59,165 nucleotides of DNA from Candidatus Latescibacterota bacterium (GCA_012270975.1 JAAXHH010000016.1:1-59165), one strand, 5' to 3'; shown: positions 18,300-27,071, counted from the first letter of the stretch. Numbers and translations: made by a program. Notes: generated from the sequence alone by a model not told the origin.

Positions 18300-19145
18300 C
18301 TATCGCACGTGGTTCTTCAGCGTGCCGATGCCTTCCACCCGGGTTTCCATGTAGTCGCCGGCCTTGAGCAGGATCTTCGGATCACGGAACACGCCCACGC
18401 CCGCAGGCGTGCCGGTCGAGATCACGTCGCCCGGCAACAGGGTCATGGCGCTCGAAATGCGCGACACCAGCGTGGGTACGTTGAAAATGAGGTTGTCCGT
18501 GTTACTGTCCTGCAGGACCTCCCCGTTCAAGGTCAGCTTCACCGCGAGCGTATTCGGGTCGGGTATCTCGTTCTTCGTCACCAACCACGGCCCCATGGGA
18601 CAGAACGTGTCGTAGCTCTTGCCCTGGTGCCACTGCTGCTGCCGGAACTGTATGTCGCGGGCGCTGACGTCGTTGGCCACCGTGTACCCCGCGATGTAGT
18701 CGTACGCGGCCCCTTCGGACACGGCGGTGGCGGTCCTGCCGATGACTACGGCGAGTTCCACCTCGTAGTCCACCTGTTCGCTTTCCGCCGGCAACACCAC
18801 GTCGTCGTAGGGACCGACCACGGACGAGGTGGCCTTGGAGAAGAGCAGCGGGTGCTCGGGCAGCGGCACGTTCTGCTCCGTCGCATGATCCAGGTAGTTG
18901 AGCCCGACGCAGACGATCTTGGGCGGACGGGGGATGGGAGACGCCAGCCGCGCGCCGTCCAGAGGCGTCCGCGCGCCGGCGCCACTTTCCACCGCGCGGG
19001 AGACGTCCCCGAGGGCATCCGCTTCCAGCACGCCCAGAACGGTACCGGGCAGCGATTCGTCGGCGGACCGCAAATCGACGATCTCATCGCCGACAACGGC
19101 GCCGATCCGTTCCTGTCCGCTTTCTCCATAGGTCACAAGCTTCAT
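18300..19145 (-). CDS. Fumarylacetoacetate hydrolase-family protein
   Basis: A 281-residue FAH-family enzyme. It contains the family core GLNYLDHATE, followed by VDYEVELAVVIG with the two metal-binding Glu residues and NDVSARD with the metal-binding Asp. An LPGDVISTGTPAGVG loop closes the C-terminal part. Members cleave C-C bonds in 2-oxo or diketo acids, decarboxylate oxaloacetate, or hydrolyse acylpyruvates; the exact substrate is not readable here. The gene sits in a minus-strand run just downstream of a D-2-hydroxyacid dehydrogenase, with which it may act on sugar-acid or aromatic breakdown products. ATG start at 19145 gives the normal length. Confidence 0.88.
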   Translation of the reverse strand: MKLVTYGESGQERIGAVVGDEIVDLRSADESLPGTVLGVLEADALGDVSRAVESGAGARTPLDGARLASPIPRPPKIVCVGLNYLDHATEQNVPLPEHPLLFSKATSSVVGPYDDVVLPAESEQVDYEVELAVVIGRTATAVSEGAAYDYIAGYTVANDVSARDIQFRQQQWHQGKSYDTFCPMGPWLVTKNEIPDPNTLAVKLTLNGEVLQDSNTDNLIFNVPTLVSRISSAMTLLPGDVISTGTPAGVGVFRDPKILLKAGDYMETRVEGIGTLKNHVR

Positions 19146-19206
19146 ATCCGGCTCCTGTATCCGGTCATTCCGGTTGGGTTGAAGGTTTCAGATGCTGTCA
19201 TACGAC

Positions 19207-20187
19207 TCAGGTACGGTACTGCTTCCATTCCGGATTCACGCAATTCGGCGGATCCTCCCCGCTGACCATGGCGATCAGATTGGCCGCTGCCATGTTGCCC
19301 ATCTTGATGCGCGTGGCGACCGTCCCGCTGCCGACATGGGGCAGCATCACGACGTTCTCCAGGTCCGCAAGCCCCGGTTCCAGTTCCGGCTCCCGCTCGA
19401 AGACGTCGAGCCCCGCGCCGGCGATGGCGCCATTGCGAAGGGCCTGCACGAGGGCCTTTTCGTCGACTACGGGTCCACGGGTCGTATTGATGAGATATGC
19501 CGTGGGCTTCATCAGGTTCAGTTCGCGTTCGCTGATGAGGTGGGTGGTCTCCGGCGTGAGCGGCACATGCAGCGATACGAAATCCGATTCCCCAAGCAGA
19601 TCGTCCAACGGGAGATAACGCGCGCCCGTGCACTCGATGGTCGCGTTGCGTCTGCGACTCGTATAAACCACGCGCATAGAGAAACCCGCGGCCCGCCGGG
19701 CCGTGGCCGTACCGATGCGTCCGCCCCCCACGATGCCGAGCGTCTTGCCCGTGACGTCACTGCCCAGCATAAGCAAGGGGCCCCATCCCGTGAAACGGCC
19801 GTCCCGCACGAACCGGTCCCCTTCCGCCACACGCCGGGCCGTGGCGAAAATGAGCGCCCAGGCGATGTCGGCGGTCGTGTCGGTCAGCACGCCCGGGGTA
19901 TTGGACACCGGGATACCCCGCCGCGTGCAGGCATCCACGTCGATATTGTTGTACCCGACCGCGTAGATGGCCACGCCTCGAAGCCCGGGAGAAATGTCCA
20001 GTACCTCGTCGTCGATGTCCTCCGTCAACAGGCAGAGCAGCCCGTCGCGGCCCTGTACCGCTTCGAGGAATTCATCACGGGTCAACGCCCGGTCATGGGG
20101 GTTGACGTCCACCACGCCGCAGGCCGCTTCCAGCATCCGGATGGATTCATCGGGGATGCGCCGGGTAACGAGTACGTTAGCGCTCAC
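19207..20187 (-). CDS. D-2-hydroxyacid dehydrogenase (glyoxylate/hydroxypyruvate reductase-like)
   Basis: A 326-residue NAD(P)-dependent enzyme of the D-glycerate dehydrogenase/GhrB type. The nucleotide loop GIVGGGRIGTATA lies near residue 150. The catalytic Arg is in INTTRGPVVDE, with the following Glu in the DVFEREPE region and the His in MLPHVGSGT. It would reduce glyoxylate or hydroxypyruvate, or oxidise D-glycerate, in the cytosol. The long frame opens at 20292, but that would run far inside the preceding MobA-like gene; I choose the GTG at 20187 (VSANVLVTRR), preceded by a GAGAGAGGA purine tract and overlapping the upstream stop by 11 bases. This overlap implies cotranscription. Confidence 0.88.
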   Translation of the reverse strand: MSANVLVTRRIPDESIRMLEAACGVVDVNPHDRALTRDEFLEAVQGRDGLLCLLTEDIDDEVLDISPGLRGVAIYAVGYNNIDVDACTRRGIPVSNTPGVLTDTTADIAWALIFATARRVAEGDRFVRDGRFTGWGPLLMLGSDVTGKTLGIVGGGRIGTATARRAAGFSMRVVYTSRRRNATIECTGARYLPLDDLLGESDFVSLHVPLTPETTHLISERELNLMKPTAYLINTTRGPVVDEKALVQALRNGAIAGAGLDVFEREPELEPGLADLENVVMLPHVGSGTVATRIKMGNMAAANLIAMVSGEDPPNCVNPEWKQYRT

Positions 20188-20788
20188 CGGGTTCGGATTC
20201 CTCTCTCCATCTTCGCAGCGCCTCGTCGTAATCGCCGCGGTAGTCCAGGTCGAACAGGACCGCGTCCGTGTCCACGGATACGAGGCGTACATCTTCGGTG
20301 TGCCGGTCGCGCAACGCTTTCATGCCGCCCTGATTCGATTCGAACAGGATTTCCTCCCGGTACGCGGGCGACACGATCATGGGATGGCCCTTCTTTCCTT
20401 GATACTCCGGGAGTACCATGCCTTCGGGACGCCGCTCGTATTCGGCAATCAACTGGTCCACGATCCCCGTCGTGACCAGGGGTTGATCGCCGAGGGCGAT
20501 CAGGACCGCCTGATCAGGGGGAATGTACGCCATGCCGCATCGGATCGAGGAAAGCATGTCGCCTTCCGGATCCGGATTATACGTGAAGCGGACCGGCAGT
20601 CCGGAGATCCGCTTTACAATATCCATGGCGCGGTGGCCCAGCACCACGACAACGTCCTTCCCCAGACGCGAACGCGTCAGCATACGGACCACCTGTTCGA
20701 TCAACGTGACGCTTCCGAAGGGCAGCAGCTGCTTCAGCGTCCCCATGCGCTCGGACCGGCCGGCGGCGAGTACGAGACCCGTGATCAT
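20177..20788 (-). CDS. MobA/MocA-like nucleotidyltransferase
   Basis: A GT-A-fold NTP transferase of about 203 residues. The N-terminal signature LVLAAGRSERMGTLKQLLPF holds the nucleotide-binding Gly-rich loop and Lys, and ALGDQPLV carries the metal-binding Asp. The GHPMIVSP segment is typical of MocA-like members, which make the cytidylyl or guanylyl forms of molybdopterin; many homologues in uncultured bacteria act on unknown sugars or phosphates. The ATG giving MITGLVLAAG (20788) is preferred to a GTG at 20812. It lies between a small membrane-anchored protein gene (gap about 35 bases from the chosen start) and the dehydrogenase it overlaps. The cofactor pathway is not evident from neighbours. 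Confidence 0.82.
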   Translation of the reverse strand: MITGLVLAAGRSERMGTLKQLLPFGSVTLIEQVVRMLTRSRLGKDVVVVLGHRAMDIVKRISGLPVRFTYNPDPEGDMLSSIRCGMAYIPPDQAVLIALGDQPLVTTGIVDQLIAEYERRPEGMVLPEYQGKKGHPMIVSPAYREEILFESNQGGMKALRDRHTEDVRLVSVDTDAVLFDLDYRGDYDEALRRWREESEPGER

Positions 20789-20822
20789 CGCTTCGACGAA
20801 TCCTTCATCCACGCGTCAATCA

Positions 20823-21113
20823 TCAGTCGTCCGCGTGGGTCGCGTCTATGAAATATACCTTGTCGCGGTCGTACCACTGACGGTCCTCTTCACGGAACCA
20901 GGTGTATACGGTCTTCCCGTCGGGGCTGGTCGTGATAAAACGCTGTCCGAGATTCGAGATCGTGGAACCCATGACGATGTTCTCGGCCATGGCCGGCTGA
21001 GGATTCAGCGGTGTAGTAACGCTGGACAGATCATCCTTGAACGCGTTAGCCAGCAGACCGACGGCGATCAGCGTCAATACGACTTTCGTGTAACGATCGA
21101 CTTTGATTTCCAT
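20823..21113 (-). CDS. Small membrane-anchored protein of unknown function
   Basis: A 96-residue protein starting MEIKVDRYTKVVLTLIAVGLL, with an N-terminal hydrophobic segment around residues 9-22 that could be a signal anchor, then a polar domain with RFITTSPDGKTVYTWFREED. I have seen similar KVDRYTKVVLT openings among uncharacterised proteins but cannot name a family. An upstream in-frame ATG at 21131 is less likely because the MEIK start matches that opening. It heads the minus-strand run towards the MobA-like and dehydrogenase genes, so may be translated as part of that unit. Confidence 0.6.
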   Translation of the reverse strand: MEIKVDRYTKVVLTLIAVGLLANAFKDDLSSVTTPLNPQPAMAENIVMGSTISNLGQRFITTSPDGKTVYTWFREEDRQWYDRDKVYFIDATHADD

Positions 21114-21312
21114 GTGGCGTGGATCCTCCACGTTGGTGAGGTGAACAACTGCCGAACAGGTCCTCTAAACGCGGAACTTCCGAGAGCCTGTTCTTACATT
21201 CGTTCAGCATGAAGGACGCCGTTACCTGAGACGGCCTCCATACCGTTTTAGGCGAATGCGGAATCGGGGTGAATCTATCCTTTTCGGGCGGGCCGAGTCA
21301 ATCAAAAAATGC

Positions 21313-21341
21313 TTGACGCCAACCCCCTGGAAGTGTATGCT
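21313..21341 (+). promoter_or_regulatory. Sigma70-type promoter for the E2 gene
   Basis: TTGACG (21313-21318) and TATGCT (21336-21341) are 17 bases apart, about 100 bases before the ATG at 21443, with an A-run just upstream. It is the only strong pair in the 329-base gap between the small minus-strand gene (start 21113) and the E2 gene. The gap shows no other coding or repeat structure. Confidence 0.6.
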
Positions 21342-21442
21342 CAACGGACTTTCAACCGCGTTGTAAGTCGAATAGAAACAAGTGATTTAGCGCGACGAAT
21401 CCGACCTGTACCAAGCGCTGAAAAGGACCCCGGGAGTCCGTC

Positions 21443-22807
21443 ATGGCCACTGAAGTCATCATGCCCGTACTCGGCATGACCATGGAATCCGGAATCATCG
21501 TGGAATGGATGAAGAAGGAAGGCGATTCCGTCACCGAAGGCGAGGTGCTCTTCAACGTCGAAACGGACAAGAGCGTGATGGAGGTGGAGGCCAAGGCTTC
21601 CGGTACGTTGCTCAAGATACTGCACGGTCCGGGAGACGACGTTCCCATTCAGCAGGTCATCGCATACATCGGCAAAGAGGGTGAGACGATCGTCGGCGAA
21701 GGGGACGGAGGCGACAGCAGCGCGGACGGTGGGGCAGACGGCGACGCGGGTGCCGCGAAGACAGGTGCCGAGGCAGCGCCGGAAGCCGTCCAGGCCGCCG
21801 GATCTCCCCAACAGAACGGCCAGGGCGCGCCGGCAGTGACCGGATCAGGGGGACAGTCCGGACAGCACGGACAGCCTGGGCAGCCCGCCCGCGTCAAGAT
21901 TTCGCCCAAGGCACGCCGCCACGCGCGGGACCTTGGTGTTTCAATCGAAAACATCGTGGGGACGGGACCCGGCGGACGGATCGTATTCTCCGACGTGGAG
22001 GCCTTCGCCGCCCAGGCCGGTGCGGCATCGGCTCCAGCTTCGGCAACGCCCGCGCCAGCCCCCGCAGCGACACCGGCAGCATCCGGCCCCGGTTCGAAAC
22101 GAGTCCACCGCCGCGCACCGCTCAGCGGCCTGCGCAAGGTCGCCGCGACTCGACTGGCCGAAAGCGCGTCGACCATTCCCCACTTCTATCTCACGATGGA
22201 CGTCGATATGACGCGGCTCACCGGGCTTCGGGAACAACTGATCGGCTACGGTGAGAAGCGCGACCTGGCCCGGGTCTCCGTGAACGATCTGATCATCAAG
22301 GCCGCCGGAATCACCCTGCGGGCCTTTCCCGCCGTCAACGCCTCCCTCGAAGGCAGCGAGGTCGTGGAGTACGCGGACGTGAACGTGGGCTTCGCCGTCG
22401 CCCTCGATGACGGACTGGTCGTGCCCGTCGTGGCATCCGCCGATCAGAAAACGGTCTTCGAGATCGCCGCGGTGACCCGGTCTCTGGGCGAGAAGGCCCG
22501 TGGTCGGGGCCTGGGTCCCGAAGACTACGGTTACGGCACCTTCACCATCTCCAATCTCGGCATGTTCGGCGTGGACCAGTTCACCGCCATCATCAACCCG
22601 CCGGAAGCGGCCATCCTCGCCGTGGGGCGGGTCAAGGACACCCCCGTCGTGGCGGACGGCAAGGTCGAGATCAAGGCCATGATGTCGGTCACCCTTTCCT
22701 CCGACCACCGGCTCATCGACGGCGCGGTCGCCGGACAGTTCCTGGCCCACCTCAGGGACGTCCTCGAGCAGCCGCTCGAACTCCTGATCGGGCAAGACGG
22801 GATGTGA
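21443..22807 (+). CDS. 2-oxo acid dehydrogenase E2 component, dihydrolipoamide acyltransferase
   Basis: A 454-residue lipoyl-bearing acyltransferase. Residues 1-80 form a lipoyl domain with the attachment Lys about residue 43 (ETDKSVMEVEA). A Gly/Ala/Gln-rich linker (about 90-150) leads to a peripheral-subunit-binding domain near 155-190 (KISPKARRHARDLGV, GTGPGGRI). The catalytic chloramphenicol-acetyltransferase-like domain fills residues 225-454 and carries the HRLIDGAVAG motif with catalytic His and Asp near the C-terminus. The likely reaction is transfer of an acetyl or related acyl group to CoA inside a pyruvate- or branched-chain-type dehydrogenase. E1 and E3 genes are not neighbours, so partners lie elsewhere. 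GGGAG precedes the ATG. The nitrile hydratase genes follow on the same strand. Confidence 0.9.
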   Translation: MATEVIMPVLGMTMESGIIVEWMKKEGDSVTEGEVLFNVETDKSVMEVEAKASGTLLKILHGPGDDVPIQQVIAYIGKEGETIVGEGDGGDSSADGGADGDAGAAKTGAEAAPEAVQAAGSPQQNGQGAPAVTGSGGQSGQHGQPGQPARVKISPKARRHARDLGVSIENIVGTGPGGRIVFSDVEAFAAQAGAASAPASATPAPAPAATPAASGPGSKRVHRRAPLSGLRKVAATRLAESASTIPHFYLTMDVDMTRLTGLREQLIGYGEKRDLARVSVNDLIIKAAGITLRAFPAVNASLEGSEVVEYADVNVGFAVALDDGLVVPVVASADQKTVFEIAAVTRSLGEKARGRGLGPEDYGYGTFTISNLGMFGVDQFTAIINPPEAAILAVGRVKDTPVVADGKVEIKAMMSVTLSSDHRLIDGAVAGQFLAHLRDVLEQPLELLIGQDGM

Positions 22808-22910
22808 GCTACTTCCGTGATCGCCAGATTGTGGTCCCGCTGAAATATACGCAGTTTGACGAATTGCGGCCCTGTTTATACCGCGGCGAACAATAGTGTA
22901 GAAGTACCAC

Positions 22911-23546
22911 ATGACCAACGATCATCGGCACGATCAAGACCACACGGACCCGCCCCCGGATATCGAGTTGCGCGTGAAAGCGCTCGAATCGCTGCTCGTG
23001 GAGAAAGGCCTCGTCGATCCGGAAGCGCTGGACGCACTCATCGACCTGTACCAGGACAAGATCGGCCCGGCGAACGGGAAACACGTCGTGGCGCGTGCAT
23101 GGACAGATGAAGCGTTCAAACGCCGGCTGCTCGACGACCCGAATGCCGCCATCGCATCGATGGGCTATGTAGGGGCGCAGGGCGAGCAGATACGTGTCGT
23201 GGAAAATACGGAAGACGTGCACAACCTCGTTGTCTGTACGCTCTGCTCCTGCTACCCGTGGCCGCTCCTCGGCCTGCCCCCCGTCTGGTACAAGTCCGCG
23301 CCATATAGAGCACAGGCCGTCGTGGATCCGCGCGGCGTGATGACACAATTCGGTACCGAGGTTGCCGAAGGGAAAGAGGTGCGCGTGTGGGATTCCACTT
23401 CCGAAATGCGCTACCTCGTGCTGCCGCAGCGTCCCGAAGGCACGGAGGGATGGAGCGAGGAGGAACTCATGGATCTCGTGACGCGCAACGCCATGATCGG
23501 GGTCGAGGAGGCGCGGCTTCCGGTATCGGAGGTCCGCAACGCATGA
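22911..23546 (+). CDS. nthA: Nitrile hydratase alpha subunit, cobalt type
   Basis: A 211-residue alpha chain of nitrile hydratase, which hydrates nitriles to amides. The metal-binding signature CTLCSC is at residues 109-114; Thr at its second position marks cobalt-type enzymes (Ser marks iron-type), and its cysteines are oxidised in the active protein. The following [15 protein letters not shown] stretch and the [16 protein letters not shown] region are family hallmarks. The stop overlaps the beta-subunit ATG as ATGA, so the two chains are translated together. The N-terminal tail is His- and Asp-rich (NDHRHDQDH), which could bind metal; that is speculation. Confidence 0.95.
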   Translation: MTNDHRHDQDHTDPPPDIELRVKALESLLVEKGLVDPEALDALIDLYQDKIGPANGKHVVARAWTDEAFKRRLLDDPNAAIASMGYVGAQGEQIRVVENTEDVHNLVVCTLCSCYPWPLLGLPPVWYKSAPYRAQAVVDPRGVMTQFGTEVAEGKEVRVWDSTSEMRYLVLPQRPEGTEGWSEEELMDLVTRNAMIGVEEARLPVSEVRNA

Positions 23547-24214
23547 GCGGTGTACACGATATGGGCGGGATGCGGGGTTTCGGGCCGGTGCGGCCTGAGC
23601 CGGAGTCCGAGGAGCCGGTCTTCCACGAGGAATGGGAGGGCCGGGTGTACGGGATCGTCCGGCTCATGGGACTTCTGGGACTGTGGAACATCGACATGTC
23701 GCGCCGCAGCAGGGAACAACTGCCTCCCGCCGAATATCTCGCCAACTCCTATTATGAGAATTGGTTCGCGGGGATGTGGGAGCAACTGGTCAGGTCTGGT
23801 CTCGTTTCGAAGGAGGAACTGCAGACGGGCAGGGCATCGACCCCCGTGCCGGAACGCATCATGGAGAAAGTCGCGCATGTCGAACAGGTGCGTGCGGCCC
23901 CTTACATGACTGCGAGCTACGTCCGGCCCGCGTCCTCATCGCCCCGGTTCTCGTCGGGCGACCGTGTGCGCGCAATCAACCGCTATCCGCTTGGGCACAC
24001 CCGGGTACCGGGCTATGTTCGAGGCCACACGGGGATCGTGCGTGAGCACTACGGATCGCAGGTGTATCCGGACCTGAGCTCCCAGGGCGTGAACGAGGGA
24101 AGGCACCTCTACAACGTACGCTTCGAGGGGCGTGACCTGTGGGGGGAATCAGCCAACGCGAACAGCGCCGTATACGTCGACCTCTGGGAGACGTACCTGG
24201 AGCCTGCACCATGA
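23543..24214 (+). CDS. nthB: Nitrile hydratase beta subunit
   Basis: A 223-residue beta chain that pairs with the alpha chain and supplies active-site Arg residues. [16 protein letters not shown] is the typical opening, followed by the [12 protein letters not shown] segment, a helical middle, and a C-terminal SH3-like half with [26 protein letters not shown] and LWETYLEP. The frame extends upstream to 23387, but the ATG at 23543, overlapping the alpha stop as ATGA and giving the conserved start, is chosen. It is followed by another ATGA overlap. Confidence 0.95.
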   Translation: MSGVHDMGGMRGFGPVRPEPESEEPVFHEEWEGRVYGIVRLMGLLGLWNIDMSRRSREQLPPAEYLANSYYENWFAGMWEQLVRSGLVSKEELQTGRASTPVPERIMEKVAHVEQVRAAPYMTASYVRPASSSPRFSSGDRVRAINRYPLGHTRVPGYVRGHTGIVREHYGSQVYPDLSSQGVNEGRHLYNVRFEGRDLWGESANANSAVYVDLWETYLEPAP

Positions 24215-24594
24215 CAGACCCGCAACTGCCCGGCGGTACGAATGGGCTGGGGGACATCCCGCTGAGGGACGATGGCTCGCCGGTGTTTGCCGCGCCATGG
24301 GAGGCATCAGCGTTTGCGATCGCGGTGCGTCTCTCCGGCGAAGGTCACTTCACGTGGGACGAGTGGACCGCCACGCTGAGCGAGGAGATACGTGCGGCAC
24401 AGCAGGAGGGCGACCCCGACCTGGGCGATACGTACTATAAGCACTGGCTCCGGGCCCTGGAGCACCTCTGCAGAGAGCGCGGGCTCGTATCGCAGGAGGA
24501 GGCGTCCGACCGCAAGGACGCGTGGCAAAGGGCGTATCTCGACACGCCCCACGGAGAACCGGTCGAACTCGCGCCGCATCACCATACCCCGTAG
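24211..24594 (+). CDS. Nitrile hydratase accessory/activator protein
   Basis: A 127-residue protein with the hallmarks of nitrile hydratase accessory proteins (beta-N-terminal-like): FAAPWEASAFAIAVRLS, FTWDEWTATLSEEI, a YYKHWLRALEHL helix and the RGLVSQEEASDRKDAW end. In cobalt enzymes such proteins help insert cobalt and swap with the beta chain. The C-terminal HHH tract may bind metal. The ATG at 24211 overlaps the beta stop as ATGA; an upstream in-frame codon at 24139 lies inside nthB and is rejected. It ends the operon; DNA composition becomes AT-rich right after the stop. Confidence 0.88.
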   Translation: MTDPQLPGGTNGLGDIPLRDDGSPVFAAPWEASAFAIAVRLSGEGHFTWDEWTATLSEEIRAAQQEGDPDLGDTYYKHWLRALEHLCRERGLVSQEEASDRKDAWQRAYLDTPHGEPVELAPHHHTP

Positions 24595-24626
24595 CGAATC
24601 AACTTCTTCCAGCGGCCGGAACCCTC

Positions 24627-25724
24627 GTGACTCTTTTAAGTATTCCCAACACACCTCTAGATATTACATCACAATGGCTCACTGAAGCACTTTCTTCAAC
24701 AAAAACGTTCTCGAATGTCGTTGTAACTTCGCTTCGAATTGAACCAATTGCGGAGTTGACTTGTGTTGGACAGCTGGCACGCTTGCATCTTGATTTCAGT
24801 CAACCTTGTTCAACACTGCCCAACAAGATGATTGCCAAACTACATGCACCAGATGAGATTCTACGAGCAAAAACGCGTCTGTTTACGCCTGATAAATGCG
24901 AGATTTTGTTTTACCGGCAACTTGCCCGTGAGATACCCCTTCGTACTCCCCTCTGTTATTACAGTGCTATGAATGTTAGTCATGGAAAGTACATTAGGAT
25001 TCTTGAAGACCTTGCTCCTGCTAAAGTTGGAAATCAAATCGAAGGAAGTACAGTGCAGGAAGCTTCATCTGCTCTCCGAGCAATTGCCGGTTTTCACGCC
25101 TATTGGTGGAAAAATAAGAAACTTGAAACGTTTGAATGGCTAACGAATTCGCCTGTGAATTCTGAATCCGCTACGGATTGGATCCTTGATCAGTATCAAG
25201 AAGCGTTTCCTGTCTTTGTTGAAAAAACTGGAGCCTTGTTGACGGATGTAGTCAAGACATTCGGAGAACGGTTGCCTGAGAAGTTAATGGGTAAGTCCAG
25301 ATTTGAGAAACCACCGAGAACCTTAGTCCACGGAGATTTTCGCTTGGAGAACGTTTTCTTTGGCGCTTCTCTTGGAGAGTCGGGCTTCGCCGTGATTGAC
25401 TGGCAAGATGTATCACTCGGAGAGGGTGTTTCGGATGTCGCATGGTTTATCGGTGGATGCTTAAAAACAACACCAAAACGACAAATCGAAGAACGACAAC
25501 TTCTAAAAACCTACCATGAAACACTGAAGGCAAACGGAGTTAGTGGATACACCTTGGATGTTTGCTGGAATGATTACCGCTTCGCCATCCAGCGTTACTT
25601 CATTCAAGCAGTACTTATGGTAGCTTCTTTAAATCCAGAAAATGACCGAGAAAACAGACTCGCACGAGCAGTATCCGAGCGGTTTAATGCAGCAATTACC
25701 GATTTGCGCCTAACCGAGGCGTAA
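24627..25724 (+). CDS. Phosphotransferase (CHK/aminoglycoside-kinase-like), AT-rich and likely transferred
   Basis: A 365-residue protein-kinase-fold phosphotransferase. LDITSQWLTEAL near the N-terminus is the usual opening; IRILEDLA marks the hinge, LVHGDFRLENVFF is the catalytic loop with Asp and Asn, and VIDWQDV the metal-binding Asp. Members of the CHK/APH clan phosphorylate small molecules; the substrate cannot be told. The GTG at 24627 fits the family N-terminus; the frame opens earlier at 24522, inside the accessory gene, and is rejected. Codons are visibly AT-rich compared with the nitrile hydratase genes immediately before and the oxidoreductase after, which suggests recent transfer. 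It is probably not part of the nitrile pathway. Confidence 0.8.
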   Translation: MTLLSIPNTPLDITSQWLTEALSSTKTFSNVVVTSLRIEPIAELTCVGQLARLHLDFSQPCSTLPNKMIAKLHAPDEILRAKTRLFTPDKCEILFYRQLAREIPLRTPLCYYSAMNVSHGKYIRILEDLAPAKVGNQIEGSTVQEASSALRAIAGFHAYWWKNKKLETFEWLTNSPVNSESATDWILDQYQEAFPVFVEKTGALLTDVVKTFGERLPEKLMGKSRFEKPPRTLVHGDFRLENVFFGASLGESGFAVIDWQDVSLGEGVSDVAWFIGGCLKTTPKRQIEERQLLKTYHETLKANGVSGYTLDVCWNDYRFAIQRYFIQAVLMVASLNPENDRENRLARAVSERFNAAITDLRLTEA

Positions 25725-25905
25725 CTGGCTATTCTTTCGGGTGTCATCAACCGCCTTGCTGGAAAGTTCCCTCTACTGAATTAGTGTTGACTATCTCACC
25801 TGTGTATACAATGTGTTTGCGGAGCCTGCCCTTCTTCATATCGACAGGCTTGACCCACCGATTCCAGGTGGCTGATGGCCCACCAGGTTCGATATAGAGC
25901 ACTCG

Positions 25906-26988
25906 ATGCCAGATTCCGGACTCAAAGCTTATAAATCGGTGCGGGACACCGCTCCAAGACACAGCTATCGCGGCGCCGTGGTCGGATGCGGCAGGATGGG
26001 CAGTACCATCGACGACGAGCACGTCGGTCAGCCCCATTACCCCTGGCCGTGGGCGCACGCGCCCGCCATGATCGAAGCCCGGGGAATCGATCTCGTAGCG
26101 GCCGCGGACGAGGATCCCGCCAAACTGGAGGATTTCAGGCGCCGGTGGGGCGTTTCGGCCCTGTACACCGACTACCGGGAGATGGTTGAAAAGGAAAAGA
26201 TCGACGTGGTCTGCCTGACCACCCGGCCCGGACCCCGGGCAGAGATCACGGCGGGGTTGACCGAACTCGGGGTCAAGGCCATCTTCGCCACGAAACCGAT
26301 GTGTCGCACGCTGGCCGAAGCCGACGCTATGATCGAGGCCTGCGCCAGGAACGGCGTCATCCTCGCCATGGCCTGTCATCTCAACTGGTACGGCTACTAT
26401 ACGAACGCCCGGAAGCTCATCGCCGATGGAGCCATAGGACCCTTGAAGTCCATGGTCTGCCACAGCCCGTCGACGCTGTCCAACATCCAGAGCCACACCC
26501 TGGCCCTGCTTCGGCTCTTTGCCGGTGCGCCGGCCCGGTGGGTAGTCGGCCTGATCGACACGGACGAGCAGGCGCAGTCCGATGCCGATATCCCGGGATC
26601 AGGGATCATCGTATACGAAAACGGAATCCGGACCATACTGAACTCCCGGTCCGAATCGCATGTTTACTCCTGGTCCCTCGAGTTCATCGGCGAAACCGGC
26701 CGAATCGTCTCCCGGCATTCCCACGCCCAGTTCGAGCTGTGGGCGCCTCATCCTGTGACCGGCGCACCTGCCCAGACCCACCTGCCCGGACCGTGGCATC
26801 CTCGGAGTTCCATGGTCGACGCCATAGAGGGCGTATGCCGTTCCATTGAAGAGGGAAGGGAGACGACTTGCCCGGGCGAGTTCGGCCGCGAAGCCCTTGA
26901 AATCGCTATTGCGTTGAGAGAATCTCATCGGCGGGGAAACGTACGGGTCGACTTGCCGCTTGAGGATCGGAGCCTGCGGATGGGGTAG
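25906..26988 (+). CDS. Gfo/Idh/MocA-family oxidoreductase
   Basis: A 360-residue NAD(P)-dependent oxidoreductase. The nucleotide loop GAVVGCGRMGS lies at about residues 23-33. FATKPMCRTLAEAD corresponds to the family EKP motif, with Thr instead of Glu but the catalytic Lys retained. The C-terminal domain follows with HLNWYGYYTNARKLI. Family members oxidise or reduce sugars, inositols and related polyols; the substrate is unknown. The long N-terminal extension before the loop suggests the GTG at 25939 as a possible alternative start. The 181-base gap upstream is plain. It is GC-rich, unlike the phosphotransferase before it. Confidence 0.85.
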   Translation: MPDSGLKAYKSVRDTAPRHSYRGAVVGCGRMGSTIDDEHVGQPHYPWPWAHAPAMIEARGIDLVAAADEDPAKLEDFRRRWGVSALYTDYREMVEKEKIDVVCLTTRPGPRAEITAGLTELGVKAIFATKPMCRTLAEADAMIEACARNGVILAMACHLNWYGYYTNARKLIADGAIGPLKSMVCHSPSTLSNIQSHTLALLRLFAGAPARWVVGLIDTDEQAQSDADIPGSGIIVYENGIRTILNSRSESHVYSWSLEFIGETGRIVSRHSHAQFELWAPHPVTGAPAQTHLPGPWHPRSSMVDAIEGVCRSIEEGRETTCPGEFGREALEIAIALRESHRRGNVRVDLPLEDRSLRMG

Positions 26989-27030
26989 GTTCTACGCCAG
27001 GCACAAAAGACGTATAATCTCACAACATAG

Positions 27031-27071
27031 TTTACGTGTGATCACACGACATCATTTACTTGTGATCACAA
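27031..27071. repeat. Paired palindromes with a TGTGATCACA core
   Basis: A 16-base unit occurs twice, 24 bases apart: TTTACGTGTGATCACA (27031-27046) and TTTACTTGTGATCACA (27055-27070). Each centre is palindromic: CGTGTGATCACACG (27035-27048) and TTGTGATCACAA (27060-27071). The pair lies between the convergent ends of an oxidoreductase gene (plus) and a ParB-like gene (minus), overlapping the latter's stop. The two copies can pair as a ten-base stem with a 14-base loop, so a bidirectional terminator, a dispersed palindromic repeat or a protein site are all possible. Confidence 0.7.

Noticed and set aside
22856..22882. Promoter-like TTGACG / TATACC pair before nthA
   Set aside because: Spacing is only 15 bases and the -10 is weak, so it is not listed as a feature.
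25788..25813. TTGACT / TACAAT pair before the Gfo/Idh gene
   Set aside because: Spacing is only 14 bases, too short for a standard promoter.
25747..26496. 249-codon minus-strand ORF opposite the Gfo/Idh gene
   Set aside because: Plus frame has the dinucleotide loop and the KP motif; antisense product is low-complexity.
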